A stretch of 64,000 nucleotides of DNA. It comes from Streptomyces chattanoogensis (GTDB lineage Bacteria > Actinomycetota > Actinomycetes > Streptomycetales > Streptomycetaceae). Below the pieces are notes generated by a model. That model was not told the origin of the DNA, made no database searches, and was given only the letters and a program-made list of their open reading frames with translations. Shown in pieces: positions 15,546 to 24,350 of this stretch (position 1 is its first letter; every line of letters starts with the position of its first letter). The DNA lies in contig NZ_LGKG01000001.1 of NCBI RefSeq assembly GCF_001294335.1, positions 124,001-188,000 on the forward strand, given 5' to 3'. A program made the position numbers and the translations under genes.

Positions 15546-17912
15546 TCATTCCGTCCGCAGCCCGTCGGGCCGCATCATCCGCCACAGCGGCGGCAGGCTG
15601 AGCGCCGTGACGAACAGGATCACCCCGGCGCCGATACCGGTGATCCCCGCCACCACCGGCCAGTCCACGACCACCGCGCTGTCGATCAGGGTAAGCAGCA
15701 GTGCCCCCAGCGCCAGCCCGCAGCCCAGGGCGAGGCCGAGCCCCAGCGCGACCGGGATGGCGGTCCCCCACAGGACCGACCAGCTCAGGGTGGTGCGGCG
15801 GGTGCCGAAGGCGTCGAGGGTGGACAGCAGCCGGCGGCGCTCGTGGAGCTGCTCGACGGTGGAGATGATCAGGCCCGCGCCGATCAGCAGCAGGGTGATG
15901 ACGGAGCCGATGAAGATGCCGCTGCGGACGCTGGAGAGCTGCTGGTCATGGGGGTTGTCGAGGTGGGAGTACTCGCTCAGGGTCGGGTCGATGCGGGCCG
16001 CGGTGTTGCGGAGGTGCTCGAGGGCGTCCGGGGTGCCGCGGTCGAAGTCGATCCGGAGTTCCAGGAGGGGGTTCTGGAGCCGGGACGGGGGGAGCGCGGC
16101 GGGTGTGGCCAGGAGGTCGTACGCCGTGTCGACGAAGGGGCCGGCGTCCTGTGCGGGGGGAGCAAGGACGCGGGCGGTACGGGCCGTTCCCGGGATCTTC
16201 CAGGGGCTGGGGGGCGGCGGGGGGCCCATGCCGGCCGGCGGGGCGAGGTCGACCGTCGCTCCGGGGGCGAGGCCCTTGCCCCGGGCGTGCGTGACGAAGA
16301 CATCGCCGTCGCGGCAGGAGGGGAGCTGCGCCAGCCGCCGCAGTTCGGCGCAGCTGCCGACGGCCAGGGACACATGCCGGGAGGGGTCGTACCCGGAGGA
16401 GGCGTCGTGCCGGGGCAGCCGTCCGGCGGACGCGTCGATGACACCCCGCGCGGCGGTCACTCCGGGCGTGGCCCGCAGCGCGCCGAGCGCCCGCTGGGCC
16501 CGCGGCCAGTCGTCCTCGCCGGACCAGTAGCCGACCTGGGGAAGTTTGCCGGAGCGGGCGTAGGCCTGGGCGTAGCCGGCCTGCATCCCCGTCATCAGCA
16601 TATGGACGGCGATGGCGCCGGCCACCGCGACGGTGATGCCGCCGACCGCCCGGGTGGCCGGGCCGCTGCTCAACTGGAGGCGGCGGACGGCCAGTTGCCA
16701 GGGAACCGGGCCGCCGCGCAGCCGCCCGACCACCGCATCGACCAGCCAGGGCAGCAGCGCGGTGACCCCGAACAGCAGCAGCATGGAACCGACGGCGAGG
16801 CGAAGGGTGTTGAGGCCGGTGTCGGTCCAGGGCACCCCGGCCGCCGGGAGCATCAGCACGGCGCCCAGGGCGGGCAGCGCCAACCGCCACAGCACCCGGC
16901 GGCGCAGCACCGGGCGGTTGCGGACGATGCCGAGCGGTTCGACGGTGATGCCGCGCTGGGCGATCAGCGTCACCAGGACCGCGGCCGCCGGGACGAGCAC
17001 GGCGATCGCCGCGGCGGCGAGCGGGCCCGGCGCCACGTCCGACGGGAAGACATTGACGTCCCACAGGGTGATCGGCGAGGCGAACTGCCGCCCGCCCAGG
17101 AACAGCACGGCGCCCCCGGCCAGCCCCAGCAGCGAGCCGAACAGCGCCTCGCCGGAGGCGATCCGGCGGGTGGTGCGGACATCGGCGCCGACCAGGCGGA
17201 GCGCGGCCAGCCGCTGTTCGCGGCGCTCGTTGCCGATACGGAGGGAGGTGCCGATGAAGACCATGACCGGCATCATCAGCGCCACACACGTCATGATCAC
17301 CAGCAGCACCACGGGCGTCCGCATCGGCGGCGAGTCCCATGCCTTGCCGAAGTGGTCGATGCGGTAGCCGGCGTTCTCGCGCAGCGCGGACGGCCGGGCG
17401 AGATAGGTGAGTTCCTGCGGGCCCAGCAGCCCCTCGTCGCCGATGACACCGGCCACGCGGTAAGGCAGCCGGTCGCGCAGCAGCTTCCCCTCGGGGGATT
17501 CCAGCAGCTCCTTGAGGGCGGGCGAGACCAGCATCCGGCCGGGGCCGGGAAGGCGCCGGATGCCCGGCGGTACGGGCGGATGCGCGCCGTCGGGCCGCAC
17601 CAGGCGGCCGCGGATCTGCGCGCCGCGGTAGACGGTGTCGGCCGAGGCGTAGCGCAGGGTGTGGTCGGCGGGCCTGGGTTCATGCCGCTGGCCGAGGTTC
17701 TCGCGTGCCTTCTCTCGGCCGTGCCAGGCGCTGGTCAGGGACGGTACGGACGCGCCGAGCAGCAGGACGGCCACTCCCAGCGCCACGCCGAGTGCCGTCA
17801 GGGCCGTACGGATCCAGCCCTCGCGCCCGCCGCCGGCCGCGAACCGCATGCCCATGGCAAGATCGCGGGCCCAGACCGCCGGACCGCTGCGGACCCGGCG
17901 GATCGCGTTCAT
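15546..17912 (-). CDS. FtsX-like ABC transporter permease (first of a tandem pair)
   Basis: This 788-residue permease has the same organisation as its downstream neighbour, and several blocks are nearly shared. Examples are RDLAMGMRFAAGGGREG followed by RTALTALGVALGVAVLLLGA, LAALRLVGADVRTTRRIASGEALFG, and the C-terminal PPLWRMMRPDGLRTE. The two genes are clearly an old tandem duplication, now well diverged. It starts 13 nt after the ATP-binding gene, so PadR, ATPase and both permeases form one operon. A heterodimeric transporter made of both permeases with one ATPase dimer is the simplest model. Confidence 0.86.
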   Translation of the reverse strand: MNAIRRVRSGPAVWARDLAMGMRFAAGGGREGWIRTALTALGVALGVAVLLLGASVPSLTSAWHGREKARENLGQRHEPRPADHTLRYASADTVYRGAQIRGRLVRPDGAHPPVPPGIRRLPGPGRMLVSPALKELLESPEGKLLRDRLPYRVAGVIGDEGLLGPQELTYLARPSALRENAGYRIDHFGKAWDSPPMRTPVVLLVIMTCVALMMPVMVFIGTSLRIGNERREQRLAALRLVGADVRTTRRIASGEALFGSLLGLAGGAVLFLGGRQFASPITLWDVNVFPSDVAPGPLAAAAIAVLVPAAAVLVTLIAQRGITVEPLGIVRNRPVLRRRVLWRLALPALGAVLMLPAAGVPWTDTGLNTLRLAVGSMLLLFGVTALLPWLVDAVVGRLRGGPVPWQLAVRRLQLSSGPATRAVGGITVAVAGAIAVHMLMTGMQAGYAQAYARSGKLPQVGYWSGEDDWPRAQRALGALRATPGVTAARGVIDASAGRLPRHDASSGYDPSRHVSLAVGSCAELRRLAQLPSCRDGDVFVTHARGKGLAPGATVDLAPPAGMGPPPPPSPWKIPGTARTARVLAPPAQDAGPFVDTAYDLLATPAALPPSRLQNPLLELRIDFDRGTPDALEHLRNTAARIDPTLSEYSHLDNPHDQQLSSVRSGIFIGSVITLLLIGAGLIISTVEQLHERRRLLSTLDAFGTRRTTLSWSVLWGTAIPVALGLGLALGCGLALGALLLTLIDSAVVVDWPVVAGITGIGAGVILFVTALSLPPLWRMMRPDGLRTE

Positions 17913-17925
17913 CTGCGGACCCGGC

Positions 17926-18615
17926 TCATATCAGGCCCGCCAGCATGTCCTTGACCTTGCCGTCGCGCACCACGATCTCGCGGTCGGAGTAGGCGGCGAC
18001 CCGGGACTCATGGGTGACCAGCACGACCGCGGCGCTGGTGTCGCGGGCGGCATCGGTCAGCAGGGTCAGTACGCGTTCGCCGTTGAGGGAGTCCAGGGCG
18101 CCGGTCGGCTCGTCGGCGAAGATCACCCGCGGGCGGGTGACGAGCGCGCGGGCGACCGCGATGCGCTGGCCCTGACCGCCGGAGAGCTCGCCGGGGCGCT
18201 GCCCGTGGACGGCGTCGACCTCCAGCCGCTCCAGCCATTCCCGGGCCTGCCGCTCGGCCTCCTTGCGCTTGGCGCCGTTCAGCCGCAGCGGCAGCGCGAC
18301 GTTCTCCAGTGCGGTCAACTCCGGTACCAGCTGGCCGAACTGGAAGACGAAGCCGAAGTCGGAGCGGCGCAGGGCGCTGCGCTGGGCGTCGCTGAGCCGG
18401 GTCAGGTCGTGCGGGCCGTAGCGCACCGTGCCGGAGTCCGGGCGGATGATCCCGGCGAGGCAGTGCAGCAGCGTGGACTTGCCGGAGCCGGAGGGGCCCA
18501 TGACGGCGACCACCTCACCCGGGTGGACGGAGAATTCCGCGCCGTCGAGCGCGGGCGTCGCCCCGTACGCCTTGTGCAGCGCCTCGGCGGAGAGCAGGGA
18601 TCCCTCGGGGGTCAT
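17926..18615 (-). CDS. ABC transporter ATP-binding protein (MacB/LolD type)
   Basis: This 229-residue ATPase has Walker A GPSGSGKS at 40-47, Q-loop Gln92, signature LSGGQ at 144-148, Walker B VIFADEP ending in Asp168-Glu169, and the switch His202. The family is the LolD/MacB group that pairs with FtsX-like permeases. The start at 18615 overlaps the PadR stop by four bases (ATGA), which indicates translational coupling. The frame stays open upstream through the PadR gene, but that part has no family similarity. Confidence 0.93.
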   Translation of the reverse strand: MTPEGSLLSAEALHKAYGATPALDGAEFSVHPGEVVAVMGPSGSGKSTLLHCLAGIIRPDSGTVRYGPHDLTRLSDAQRSALRRSDFGFVFQFGQLVPELTALENVALPLRLNGAKRKEAERQAREWLERLEVDAVHGQRPGELSGGQGQRIAVARALVTRPRVIFADEPTGALDSLNGERVLTLLTDAARDTSAAVVLVTHESRVAAYSDREIVVRDGKVKDMLAGLI

Positions 18616-19136
18616 GCCCGGACCGTCTCTGCGAGGCGGTCCAGCCGGGCGGCGGTCAGCTCCAGCCAGCGCAGATCGGCCTCCAGGTGGAACAGGGCGT
18701 GGTCGCAGATCAGCTGGTCGGCGAAGTCGCCGCCGCGCTTGCGCTCGGTCAGTCCGCGCATCAGCCGCAGATGCTCGGCGCGCTGGGTGTCCAGCATCTC
18801 GGCGGCGTTGCGGTCGGTCAGCAGCGCGAGGACGACCTTGGTGTAGAGGGTGGACTGGAGGTAGGGCTCGGGCTTCTCGGGGCGGGCGAGCCACTGGGCG
18901 ACGTCCGTGACACCGGCGTCCGTGATCGCGTACCGCTTGCGCTCCGGTCCCGCGCCGGGCTCCACCGCGTCCACCTCGACCAGGCCGTTCTTCAGCAGCC
19001 GGGACATCGTGGAGTAGACCTGGCCGTAGTGCAGCGGCCGGTCGTGCCCGAAGTGTGCGTCGAAGGCCCGCTTGAGGTCGTACCCATGGCGGGGGCCGGA
19101 CTCCAGCAGGCCCAGCAGCGTATGACCGATTGACAT
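18612..19136 (-). CDS. PadR family transcriptional regulator
   Basis: This 174-residue protein has an N-terminal PadR winged helix (MSIGHTLLGLLESGPRHGYDLKRAF, then VYSTMSRLLKNGLV, then RKRYAITDAG). A helical C-terminal dimerisation domain covers about residues 90-174. It is the first gene of the ABC exporter operon and probably represses it until a drug-like ligand binds, as is usual for PadR-ABC operons. The ATG at 19136 is preceded by AAGGTGG. Three TGTAT words in the promoter region are candidate operator sites. Confidence 0.92.
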   Translation of the reverse strand: MSIGHTLLGLLESGPRHGYDLKRAFDAHFGHDRPLHYGQVYSTMSRLLKNGLVEVDAVEPGAGPERKRYAITDAGVTDVAQWLARPEKPEPYLQSTLYTKVVLALLTDRNAAEMLDTQRAEHLRLMRGLTERKRGGDFADQLICDHALFHLEADLRWLELTAARLDRLAETVRA

Positions 19137-19158
19137 GCCGACCACCTTACGTCGTGGG

Positions 19159-19187
19159 TGTATCGCTCGTGTATACGCGGGTTGTAT
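19159..19187. promoter_or_regulatory. Triple TGTAT repeat upstream of padR operon
   Basis: TGTAT occurs at 19159, 19170 and 19183, 11 and 13 bp apart, with a GTATAC palindrome around the middle copy. On the minus strand these read as repeated ATACA and overlap the expected -10/-35 zone of the operon. This is a good candidate for the PadR autoregulatory operator. Confidence 0.55.
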
Positions 19188-19258
19188 AGCGGGCGTGATC
19201 TTCCCGCGCAACGTCCGGTGGGCGGTTCCGGCCGCACCACGGCGCCACGGGCGGCGCG

Positions 19259-19930
19259 TCAGCGCGGGGGACGGCGGCTCATATCCGGACGGCCGATGTG
19301 GCCGGGCTCGCGCTGCACCTCACCGAGCCAGAGGTGCGCCGGGGCGAACTGCTGGATCGCGGCCCTCGCCCGGTCCTGGGTCCCCGGCCGCAGCGGGAAC
19401 CGGTAGCGCAGGCGGGGCAGTCCGGGCCCGATCGGCTCCTCGTCGCGGACCGTGGTCCAGAGCACCGGATCGCGGTCGTCGATCGGGCCTCTGGGGCAGA
19501 GCTCGATGGAGTGCTGCTTCACCCTCCGGTTCATCCGGCTCCAGTACATGCCGACTCCGGCCAGTACGTCCCAGGGGACGATTTGCCGCGCCTTGCCGTT
19601 GTCCAGCCACACGCCTGCCCGGTCCACGATGACCGCCGTGCGCCGGCCCGCCCAGATCGCCATGCCGAGCACCGCGCCGAGCACGCCGAGCGCCATCATG
19701 AAGAGCACGCCGAGCACACCCTTCACCAGGGCGATGACTTCCACGCCCTCGGCCTCGCCGAGGGTCCCTTGGGCGATTGCCACGACCAGGCCGACCAGCC
19801 CCGCCAGGCCCAGTCCGACCAGGAGCAGACAGAACACCAAGTGGGGAACGAGCCTCAGCGTGCTGCGGCGCAGCACGATGGCGTCGGGCGACGGCGATGC
19901 GTGGGATGCGTGTGGCATGGGCATGATCAT
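19259..19930 (-). CDS. Membrane protein with PH-like domain
   Basis: This 223-residue protein has two strongly hydrophobic segments, at about residues 25-52 (LVFCLLLVGLGLAGLVGLVVAI) and 62-88 (VLGVLFMMALGVLGAVLGMAI). A cytoplasmic beta-rich region of bacterial PH-like character follows (TAVIVDRAGVWLDNGKARQIVPWDVLAGVGMYW). I recognise no catalytic motif. The start is uncertain: ATGs at 19930, 19924 and 19918 are in frame, and AGGA lies 3-9 nt before the first two. The gene is divergent from another small membrane protein. The function is unknown. Confidence 0.7.
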   Translation of the reverse strand: MIMPMPHASHASPSPDAIVLRRSTLRLVPHLVFCLLLVGLGLAGLVGLVVAIAQGTLGEAEGVEVIALVKGVLGVLFMMALGVLGAVLGMAIWAGRRTAVIVDRAGVWLDNGKARQIVPWDVLAGVGMYWSRMNRRVKQHSIELCPRGPIDDRDPVLWTTVRDEEPIGPGLPRLRYRFPLRPGTQDRARAAIQQFAPAHLWLGEVQREPGHIGRPDMSRRPPR

Positions 19931-19985
19931 CGATCCTACGCAATCCCGGGTCGGCCGACCGCGGGAAACCGTAAGGTCCTGGCCC

Positions 19986-20342
19986 ATGACGGAATACGGG
20001 AACGGGGCCGACCGCACCGAACAACTGCGGGCCGGTTTCCAGCAGCAGGGCACGGCGGCCCGCGACGAGGCGGTCGCCCGCGACGAGCGGCGCACACACC
20101 GGGCCCACACGGTGATCGGCGCGGTCATGGCCGCCCTGAGTGTGGTCGTGATCCTCTACCGGCTCGGCAGAGGCGACCACCCCGGCGTATGGACCGCCTG
20201 CTGCGCCGTGGGCGCCGCCCTCTCCGCTTCCACGGGCCTGCTCTCCCGCCGCGTCTCGCCGCGCCTGGCACTTGTGGTCGGGTGCCTGGGTGTTGCGTTG
20301 ACCGGGGTGTCCGACGCCTTGTCCCATCCTCCGGGGCATTGA
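19986..20342 (+). CDS. Small membrane protein of unknown function
   Basis: This 118-residue protein has a charged N-terminal 40 residues with repeated ARDE/DER units. Three hydrophobic segments follow (HTVIGAVMAALSVVVILYRL, WTACCAVGAALSASTGLLS, LALVVGCLGVALTGVSDAL). Codon composition is typical of the host. The ATG at 19986 has AAGG 11 nt upstream. A TAAGGT hexamer ends 8 nt before the ATG, so a nearly leaderless message is possible. I do not recognise the family. Confidence 0.7.
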   Translation: MTEYGNGADRTEQLRAGFQQQGTAARDEAVARDERRTHRAHTVIGAVMAALSVVVILYRLGRGDHPGVWTACCAVGAALSASTGLLSRRVSPRLALVVGCLGVALTGVSDALSHPPGH

Positions 20343-20399
20343 GCGCGGCGACGCGTACGACCGGCGGGGTGGTCCCGCCGTCGAACCGCCTGCCGACGG

Positions 20400-20669
20400 T
20401 CAGCCCCCGTCGCCCGCCTGCTTGGGCGGCCGCCCCCGGCGCGGGATCGCCCCCGCCCCGCGCGGCAGCCGTCCTGCGTCCGTCAGGGCCTTGCGCAGCA
20501 GGAACTCGATCTGTGCGTTGGCGCTGCGCAGTTCGTCGTCGGCCCAGCGGGTGAGGGCGTCGTGGATCAGCGGGTCGAGCCGCAGCAGCACCTGCTTGCG
20601 CTGCTGCGGCCGTCGCGCGGGGGGCCGCCGGCTCTCGGTGTCGGAGCCCTCCGGGGTGTCGGTGCTCAT
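20400..20669 (-). CDS. Ribbon-helix-helix DNA-binding protein
   Basis: This 89-residue protein has a central Arc/MetJ-like ribbon-helix-helix at about 24-62 (KQVLLRLDPLIHDALTRWAD, then LRSANAQIEFLLRKALTDAG). Its C-terminal tail is basic and contains RRGRPPK, which resembles an AT-hook. It lies 40 nt downstream of the SPFH gene on the same strand. It could autoregulate the pair or act as a small nucleoid-associated protein. The ATG at 20669 has AAGG 7 nt upstream; a GTG one codon earlier is possible. No toxin gene is adjacent. Confidence 0.8.
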   Translation of the reverse strand: MSTDTPEGSDTESRRPPARRPQQRKQVLLRLDPLIHDALTRWADDELRSANAQIEFLLRKALTDAGRLPRGAGAIPRRGRPPKQAGDGG

Positions 20670-20709
20670 CACAGGACCTTGCCTGGTTCGGTGCTCATCA
20701 AGAGGACCT

Positions 20710-21669
20710 TTACTGGTAGAGCGAGCCCGTGTTCAGGACGGGCTGGGCGGCCCGGTCGCCGCACAGCACCACCATCAGATTGCTCACCATGGCCGCCTTG
20801 CGCTCCTCGTCCAGCTCGACGATGCCGTGCTCGCTGATCCGGTCCAGCGCCGACTCGACCATACCGACGGCGCCCTCGACGATCTGCTGGCGGGCCGCGA
20901 CGACCGCGCCGGCCTGCTGCCGCTGGAGCATCGCGGAGGCGATCTCGGGGGCGTAGGCGAGGTGGCTGAAGCGGGTCTCGATGATCTGTACGCCGGCGGC
21001 CTGCACCCGGGCGGTCAGCTCCAGGGCGAGCTTCTCGGTGATCTCCTCGGCGTTGCCGCGCAGCGAGAGTCCGTCCTCGTCGTGGGCGTCATAGGGGTAC
21101 TCGATCGCGATGTGCCGGACCGCCGCCTCGGTCTGGGTGCCGACGAACTCCAGGAAGTCATCGACCTCGAAGAGGGCACGGGCGGTGTCGTCGACCTTCC
21201 ACACGACGATGGCGGCGAGCTCGATCGGGTTGCCGTAGGCGTCGTTGACCTTCAGTACGGCGGTCTCGTGGTTGCGCACCCGGGTGGAGATCTTCCGGGC
21301 GGAGGTCAGCGGGTTGACCCAGCGCAGGCCGTCGGTGCGGATGGTGCCGACGTACCGCCCGAAGAGCTGGATGACCCGGGCCTCACCGGGCGCGACCATC
21401 TTCACGCCGGTCATGCAGAAGAAGGAGGCGATCAGCAGGACGGCGCCGGCGATCGCGAACGGTGCGGTCAGTGAGCGGTTGTCGCCGGAGCTGAGGGCGC
21501 CGCCGACGCTGATGGCGGCGATGCCGAGGCCCACCCCCAACACGGTCAGCAGCAGGGCGAGGCCGCCCGGGATGCTGTGCGCCGCGGTCTCGCGGACCTG
21601 GGGCTCGGGCATCTCGGGAGCGTCGACGGCCGGGTCTGCCGTGGGCTCGGCGGTTGTCTGGTCGGACAT
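20710..21669 (-). CDS. SPFH (band 7) domain membrane protein
   Basis: This 319-residue protein has an acidic cytoplasmic N-terminus (1-35). A membrane hairpin follows (about 36-62 and 68-90), then an SPFH/band 7 domain from about 95 ([27 protein letters not shown]) to 260. The C-terminal helix contains [29 protein letters not shown] proteins form large membrane-associated oligomers that organise microdomains or regulate proteases. In actinobacteria this type is often found near YtrA-type GntR genes; none is present here. A palindrome lies in its promoter region. Confidence 0.88.
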   Translation of the reverse strand: MSDQTTAEPTADPAVDAPEMPEPQVRETAAHSIPGGLALLLTVLGVGLGIAAISVGGALSSGDNRSLTAPFAIAGAVLLIASFFCMTGVKMVAPGEARVIQLFGRYVGTIRTDGLRWVNPLTSARKISTRVRNHETAVLKVNDAYGNPIELAAIVVWKVDDTARALFEVDDFLEFVGTQTEAAVRHIAIEYPYDAHDEDGLSLRGNAEEITEKLALELTARVQAAGVQIIETRFSHLAYAPEIASAMLQRQQAGAVVAARQQIVEGAVGMVESALDRISEHGIVELDEERKAAMVSNLMVVLCGDRAAQPVLNTGSLYQ

Positions 21670-21745
21670 GGGGTCCCCGTTCCTCGGGTGCGGCGGGTGA
21701 TGTCCGCCGCACCAAGTGATGTCGCCGGTCTAGCGAAGGTGAATC

Positions 21746-21761
21746 AAAGTGATAGCACTTT
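21746..21761. promoter_or_regulatory. Palindrome AAAGTGATAGCACTTT
   Basis: This perfect inverted repeat has 6-bp arms and a 4-nt centre. It lies 77 bp upstream of the SPFH start and 180 bp upstream of the divergent PBP start. AGTG-N4-CACT resembles operators of GntR/YtrA-type regulators, a family that commonly controls SPFH genes. No cognate regulator gene is adjacent. Confidence 0.6.
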
Positions 21762-21941
21762 AGCGCTCTGAACTGGCCGGGTCCAGCCGGATGCCCGAAA
21801 CCCCCCTTCCGGTTCCCGTACGTCCCGTGCTGTTTGTCACGCCAGAAAAAGCCGTGATCGATGAGTAAGTGTTGACAGGTGCGGTGTTAGCTTCAACAGC
21901 TGAATGACCTGGGGGCGGAACCGACTGGAGTTGCTGGAGCA

Positions 21942-24245
21942 ATGGGCCGAGCGGATGCGAGACGGGCGCGGCAGGGGAGCGCCCGCCGGGCCAAGCGGAA
22001 ACAGACTGAGCCGAAACAGCAGAAGAGCTTCATACGTCGCCTCTTCTCCTGGAAGAAGATCCTCGGCACCGTTCTCGGGCTGATCCTGCTGGGCATGCTC
22101 GGCTTCATCGGCCTCTACCTGTATGTGGAGATTCCCGACAAGAGCAACAAGGACGCCGCCAAGCAGAGCAACGTCTTCCAGTACGCCGACGGCAGCATGC
22201 TCGCCCGCGACGGCACCATCAACCGCGAGGTCGTACGGCTCGCCCAGGTGCCCAAGAAGGTCCAGTACACCTTCGTCGCCGCCGAGAACAAGACGTTCTT
22301 CCACGACTCCGGCGTCGACCTGTTCGGCACCGCCCGCGGCATCCTCAACACCCTGATGGGACACGGCAAGCAGGGTGGTTCGACGATCACCCAGCAGTAC
22401 GTGAAGAACTACTACCTGAGCGACGAGCAGACGGTCAGCCGTAAGCTCCAGGAGATCATCATCTCGCTCAAGGTGGACGACAAGTACACCAAGTCCCAGA
22501 TCCTCGAGGGCTACATCAACACCAGCTACTACGGCCGCGGTGCCTATGGCATCCAGGCCGCGGCCAAGGCGTACTACCAAAAGGACGCCAAGGATCTGAG
22601 CGTCTCGCAAGGCGCCTATCTGGCCTCGCTGCTCCAGGCGCCGAGCCAGTACGACTGGTCGACCGCGACCCCGACCGGCAAGAAGCTGGTCAAGAACCGC
22701 TGGGCCTACACGCTCAACAACATGGTGGAGATGCACTGGCTCTCCAAGGAGAAGCGCGACGAGCTCCTGCAGCGCTTCCCAAAGCCCAAACAGCCGCAGG
22801 CGGCGCCCGGTGTGACCGGCCAGAAGGGCTACCTCATCACCGAGGCGAAGAAGGAACTCTTCGCCCAGGGCGTGGACGAGAAGGAGTTCGCGGCCGGCGG
22901 CTGGACGGTCAGGCTCGGCATCCAGCCGAAGAAGCAGAAGGCGCTGGAGGCGTCCGTCAAGCGCAAGCTGCTCGACGACCTCGACAAGAAGAAGCGCAAG
23001 GTCGACCGGGACGCCCAGCTCGGTGCCGCCTCGGTGGACCCCAAAACGGGCCATATCGTCGCGATGTACGGCGGTGCGGGCCAGTCCGAGCACTGGACGA
23101 ACAACGCCACCCGCGAGGACTACCAGGCCGCCTCCACCTTCAAGCCGCTGATCCTCGCCTCGGCGCTGGAGAACGACTCCACCACCCAGGACAAGCTGCC
23201 GATCACCCCGAGCACGATCTACGACGGCCGCAACCGCCGTCCGGTCGTCGGTGGCGACAAACCCTTCGCGCCGCCCAACGAGGACGAGCACGAGTACGGG
23301 AAGATCACCGTCCAGACGGCGACCAACAACTCCGTCAACTCGGTCTTCGCACAGATGGGCGCGGACGTGGGACTGGACAAGGTCAAGGAGACCGCGGTCA
23401 AGCTGGGCATGAACGGCAAGAAGATGGACGTCCAGCCCGCCATGACACTGGGCACCATGGGCGCCAGCCCGGTCCAGATGGCCGGGGCGTACGCCACCTT
23501 CGACAACCACGGCAGGAAGGTCACCCCGGCCCTGGTCGTCAGCGCCGAGCACAACCAGGAGAAGGTGGATCTGCGCAAGCCGATCGGCGAGCCGGTCCTG
23601 GACCGGAAGACCGCCGACACCGTCACCAAGGTGCTGACGGGCGTGGTCAACGACGGCACCGCCTCCCAGTCGGTGAAGAACACCGCCTACGAGGCGGCGG
23701 GCAAGACCGGTACCTCCGACGACGACAAGTCGGCCTGGTTCGTGGGCTACACCCCCAAGCTGGTCACCGCGGTCGGCATGTTCGGTGAGGACACCAAGGC
23801 CGGTGGCGCCCAGGTCACCCTCAAGGGGACCGGTGGCGGCGGCCGCGTCAACGGCGGTACCTACCCGGCGATCGTGTGGGCCGACTACACCCGGGCCGCG
23901 CTGGGCGACAACACCGGTGACACGTTCGACCTGGAGGACGCGGACATGGGGATCCCGCAGACCCCCACGCCGACCCCGAGCGCCACCCCGTCGGCGACCC
24001 CCAGCCCGAGCGGCACGCCGAGCGGTACCCCGTCGCGGACCCCGACCCCGACCGGCCCGCCGACGCCGAGCGGCCGCCCGAGCGAGTCCACCGACCCGTC
24101 GCCGAGCGATTCGGGTTTCCCGGACGGCGGGACCACCGGCGGTGACACCACCACCGGAGGCACCACCGGGGGCGACACCACAGGCGACACCACCCGCGGA
24201 CCGGGCGGCGGCAGCGGAAAGAACGGCCTGAGCGACTTCAACTGA
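21942..24245 (+). CDS. Class A penicillin-binding protein (glycosyltransferase/transpeptidase)
   Basis: This 767-residue peptidoglycan synthase has a basic cytoplasmic N-terminus (1-38) and one membrane helix at about 40-62. The family 51 glycosyltransferase domain spans about 85-265; its catalytic Glu115 is in VAAENKTFFHDSG and it contains GGSTITQQYVKN. The transpeptidase domain has Ser398-TFK, SVN at 464-466 and KTG at 588-590. The last 110 residues form a Thr/Pro/Ser-rich then Gly/Thr-rich tail, probably in the wall. The ATG has GGAG nearby (2 nt, or 11 nt for an upstream copy). It is divergent from the SPFH gene. Confidence 0.96.
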   Translation: MGRADARRARQGSARRAKRKQTEPKQQKSFIRRLFSWKKILGTVLGLILLGMLGFIGLYLYVEIPDKSNKDAAKQSNVFQYADGSMLARDGTINREVVRLAQVPKKVQYTFVAAENKTFFHDSGVDLFGTARGILNTLMGHGKQGGSTITQQYVKNYYLSDEQTVSRKLQEIIISLKVDDKYTKSQILEGYINTSYYGRGAYGIQAAAKAYYQKDAKDLSVSQGAYLASLLQAPSQYDWSTATPTGKKLVKNRWAYTLNNMVEMHWLSKEKRDELLQRFPKPKQPQAAPGVTGQKGYLITEAKKELFAQGVDEKEFAAGGWTVRLGIQPKKQKALEASVKRKLLDDLDKKKRKVDRDAQLGAASVDPKTGHIVAMYGGAGQSEHWTNNATREDYQAASTFKPLILASALENDSTTQDKLPITPSTIYDGRNRRPVVGGDKPFAPPNEDEHEYGKITVQTATNNSVNSVFAQMGADVGLDKVKETAVKLGMNGKKMDVQPAMTLGTMGASPVQMAGAYATFDNHGRKVTPALVVSAEHNQEKVDLRKPIGEPVLDRKTADTVTKVLTGVVNDGTASQSVKNTAYEAAGKTGTSDDDKSAWFVGYTPKLVTAVGMFGEDTKAGGAQVTLKGTGGGGRVNGGTYPAIVWADYTRAALGDNTGDTFDLEDADMGIPQTPTPTPSATPSATPSPSGTPSGTPSRTPTPTGPPTPSGRPSESTDPSPSDSGFPDGGTTGGDTTTGGTTGGDTTGDTTRGPGGGSGKNGLSDFN

Positions 24246-24255
24246 CGCGCGCGAC

Positions 24256-24293
24256 CACCGGTACACAGGCACCGGTACACACCACCGGTACAC
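24256..24293. repeat. Three CACCGGTACAC direct repeats
   Basis: Identical 11-bp copies start at 24256, 24270 and 24283, spaced 14 and 13 bp, directly after the PBP stop. The last copy runs into the long terminator palindrome. Confidence 0.85.
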
Positions 24294-24340
24294 GGCACAG
24301 CGGCCCCCGCCTCGAGGCGGGGGCCGCTGTGCCGTGTACC
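24287..24340. terminator. 54-bp perfect palindrome between PBP and catalase genes
   Basis: This uninterrupted inverted repeat of 27-bp arms is centred on CTCGAG at about 24313/24314. It lies between convergent genes whose stops are at 24245 and 24351. It is a bidirectional terminator candidate, although longer than needed. Confidence 0.85.
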
Positions 24341-24350
24341 CGGCCCGGCA

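Noticed and set aside
14121..17954. 1277-codon plus-strand frame over the ABC permeases
   Set aside because: It is a high-GC antisense shadow: the minus-strand permeases have membrane segments and family motifs, while this frame has none.
21837..24293. 818-codon minus-strand frame opposite the PBP gene
   Set aside because: The plus strand carries all GT51 and transpeptidase motifs; the antisense frame is compositional.
24256..24340. CRISPR array or insertion-sequence end
   Set aside because: Only three 11-bp repeats with no spacers of uniform length, and no transposase or cas gene nearby.
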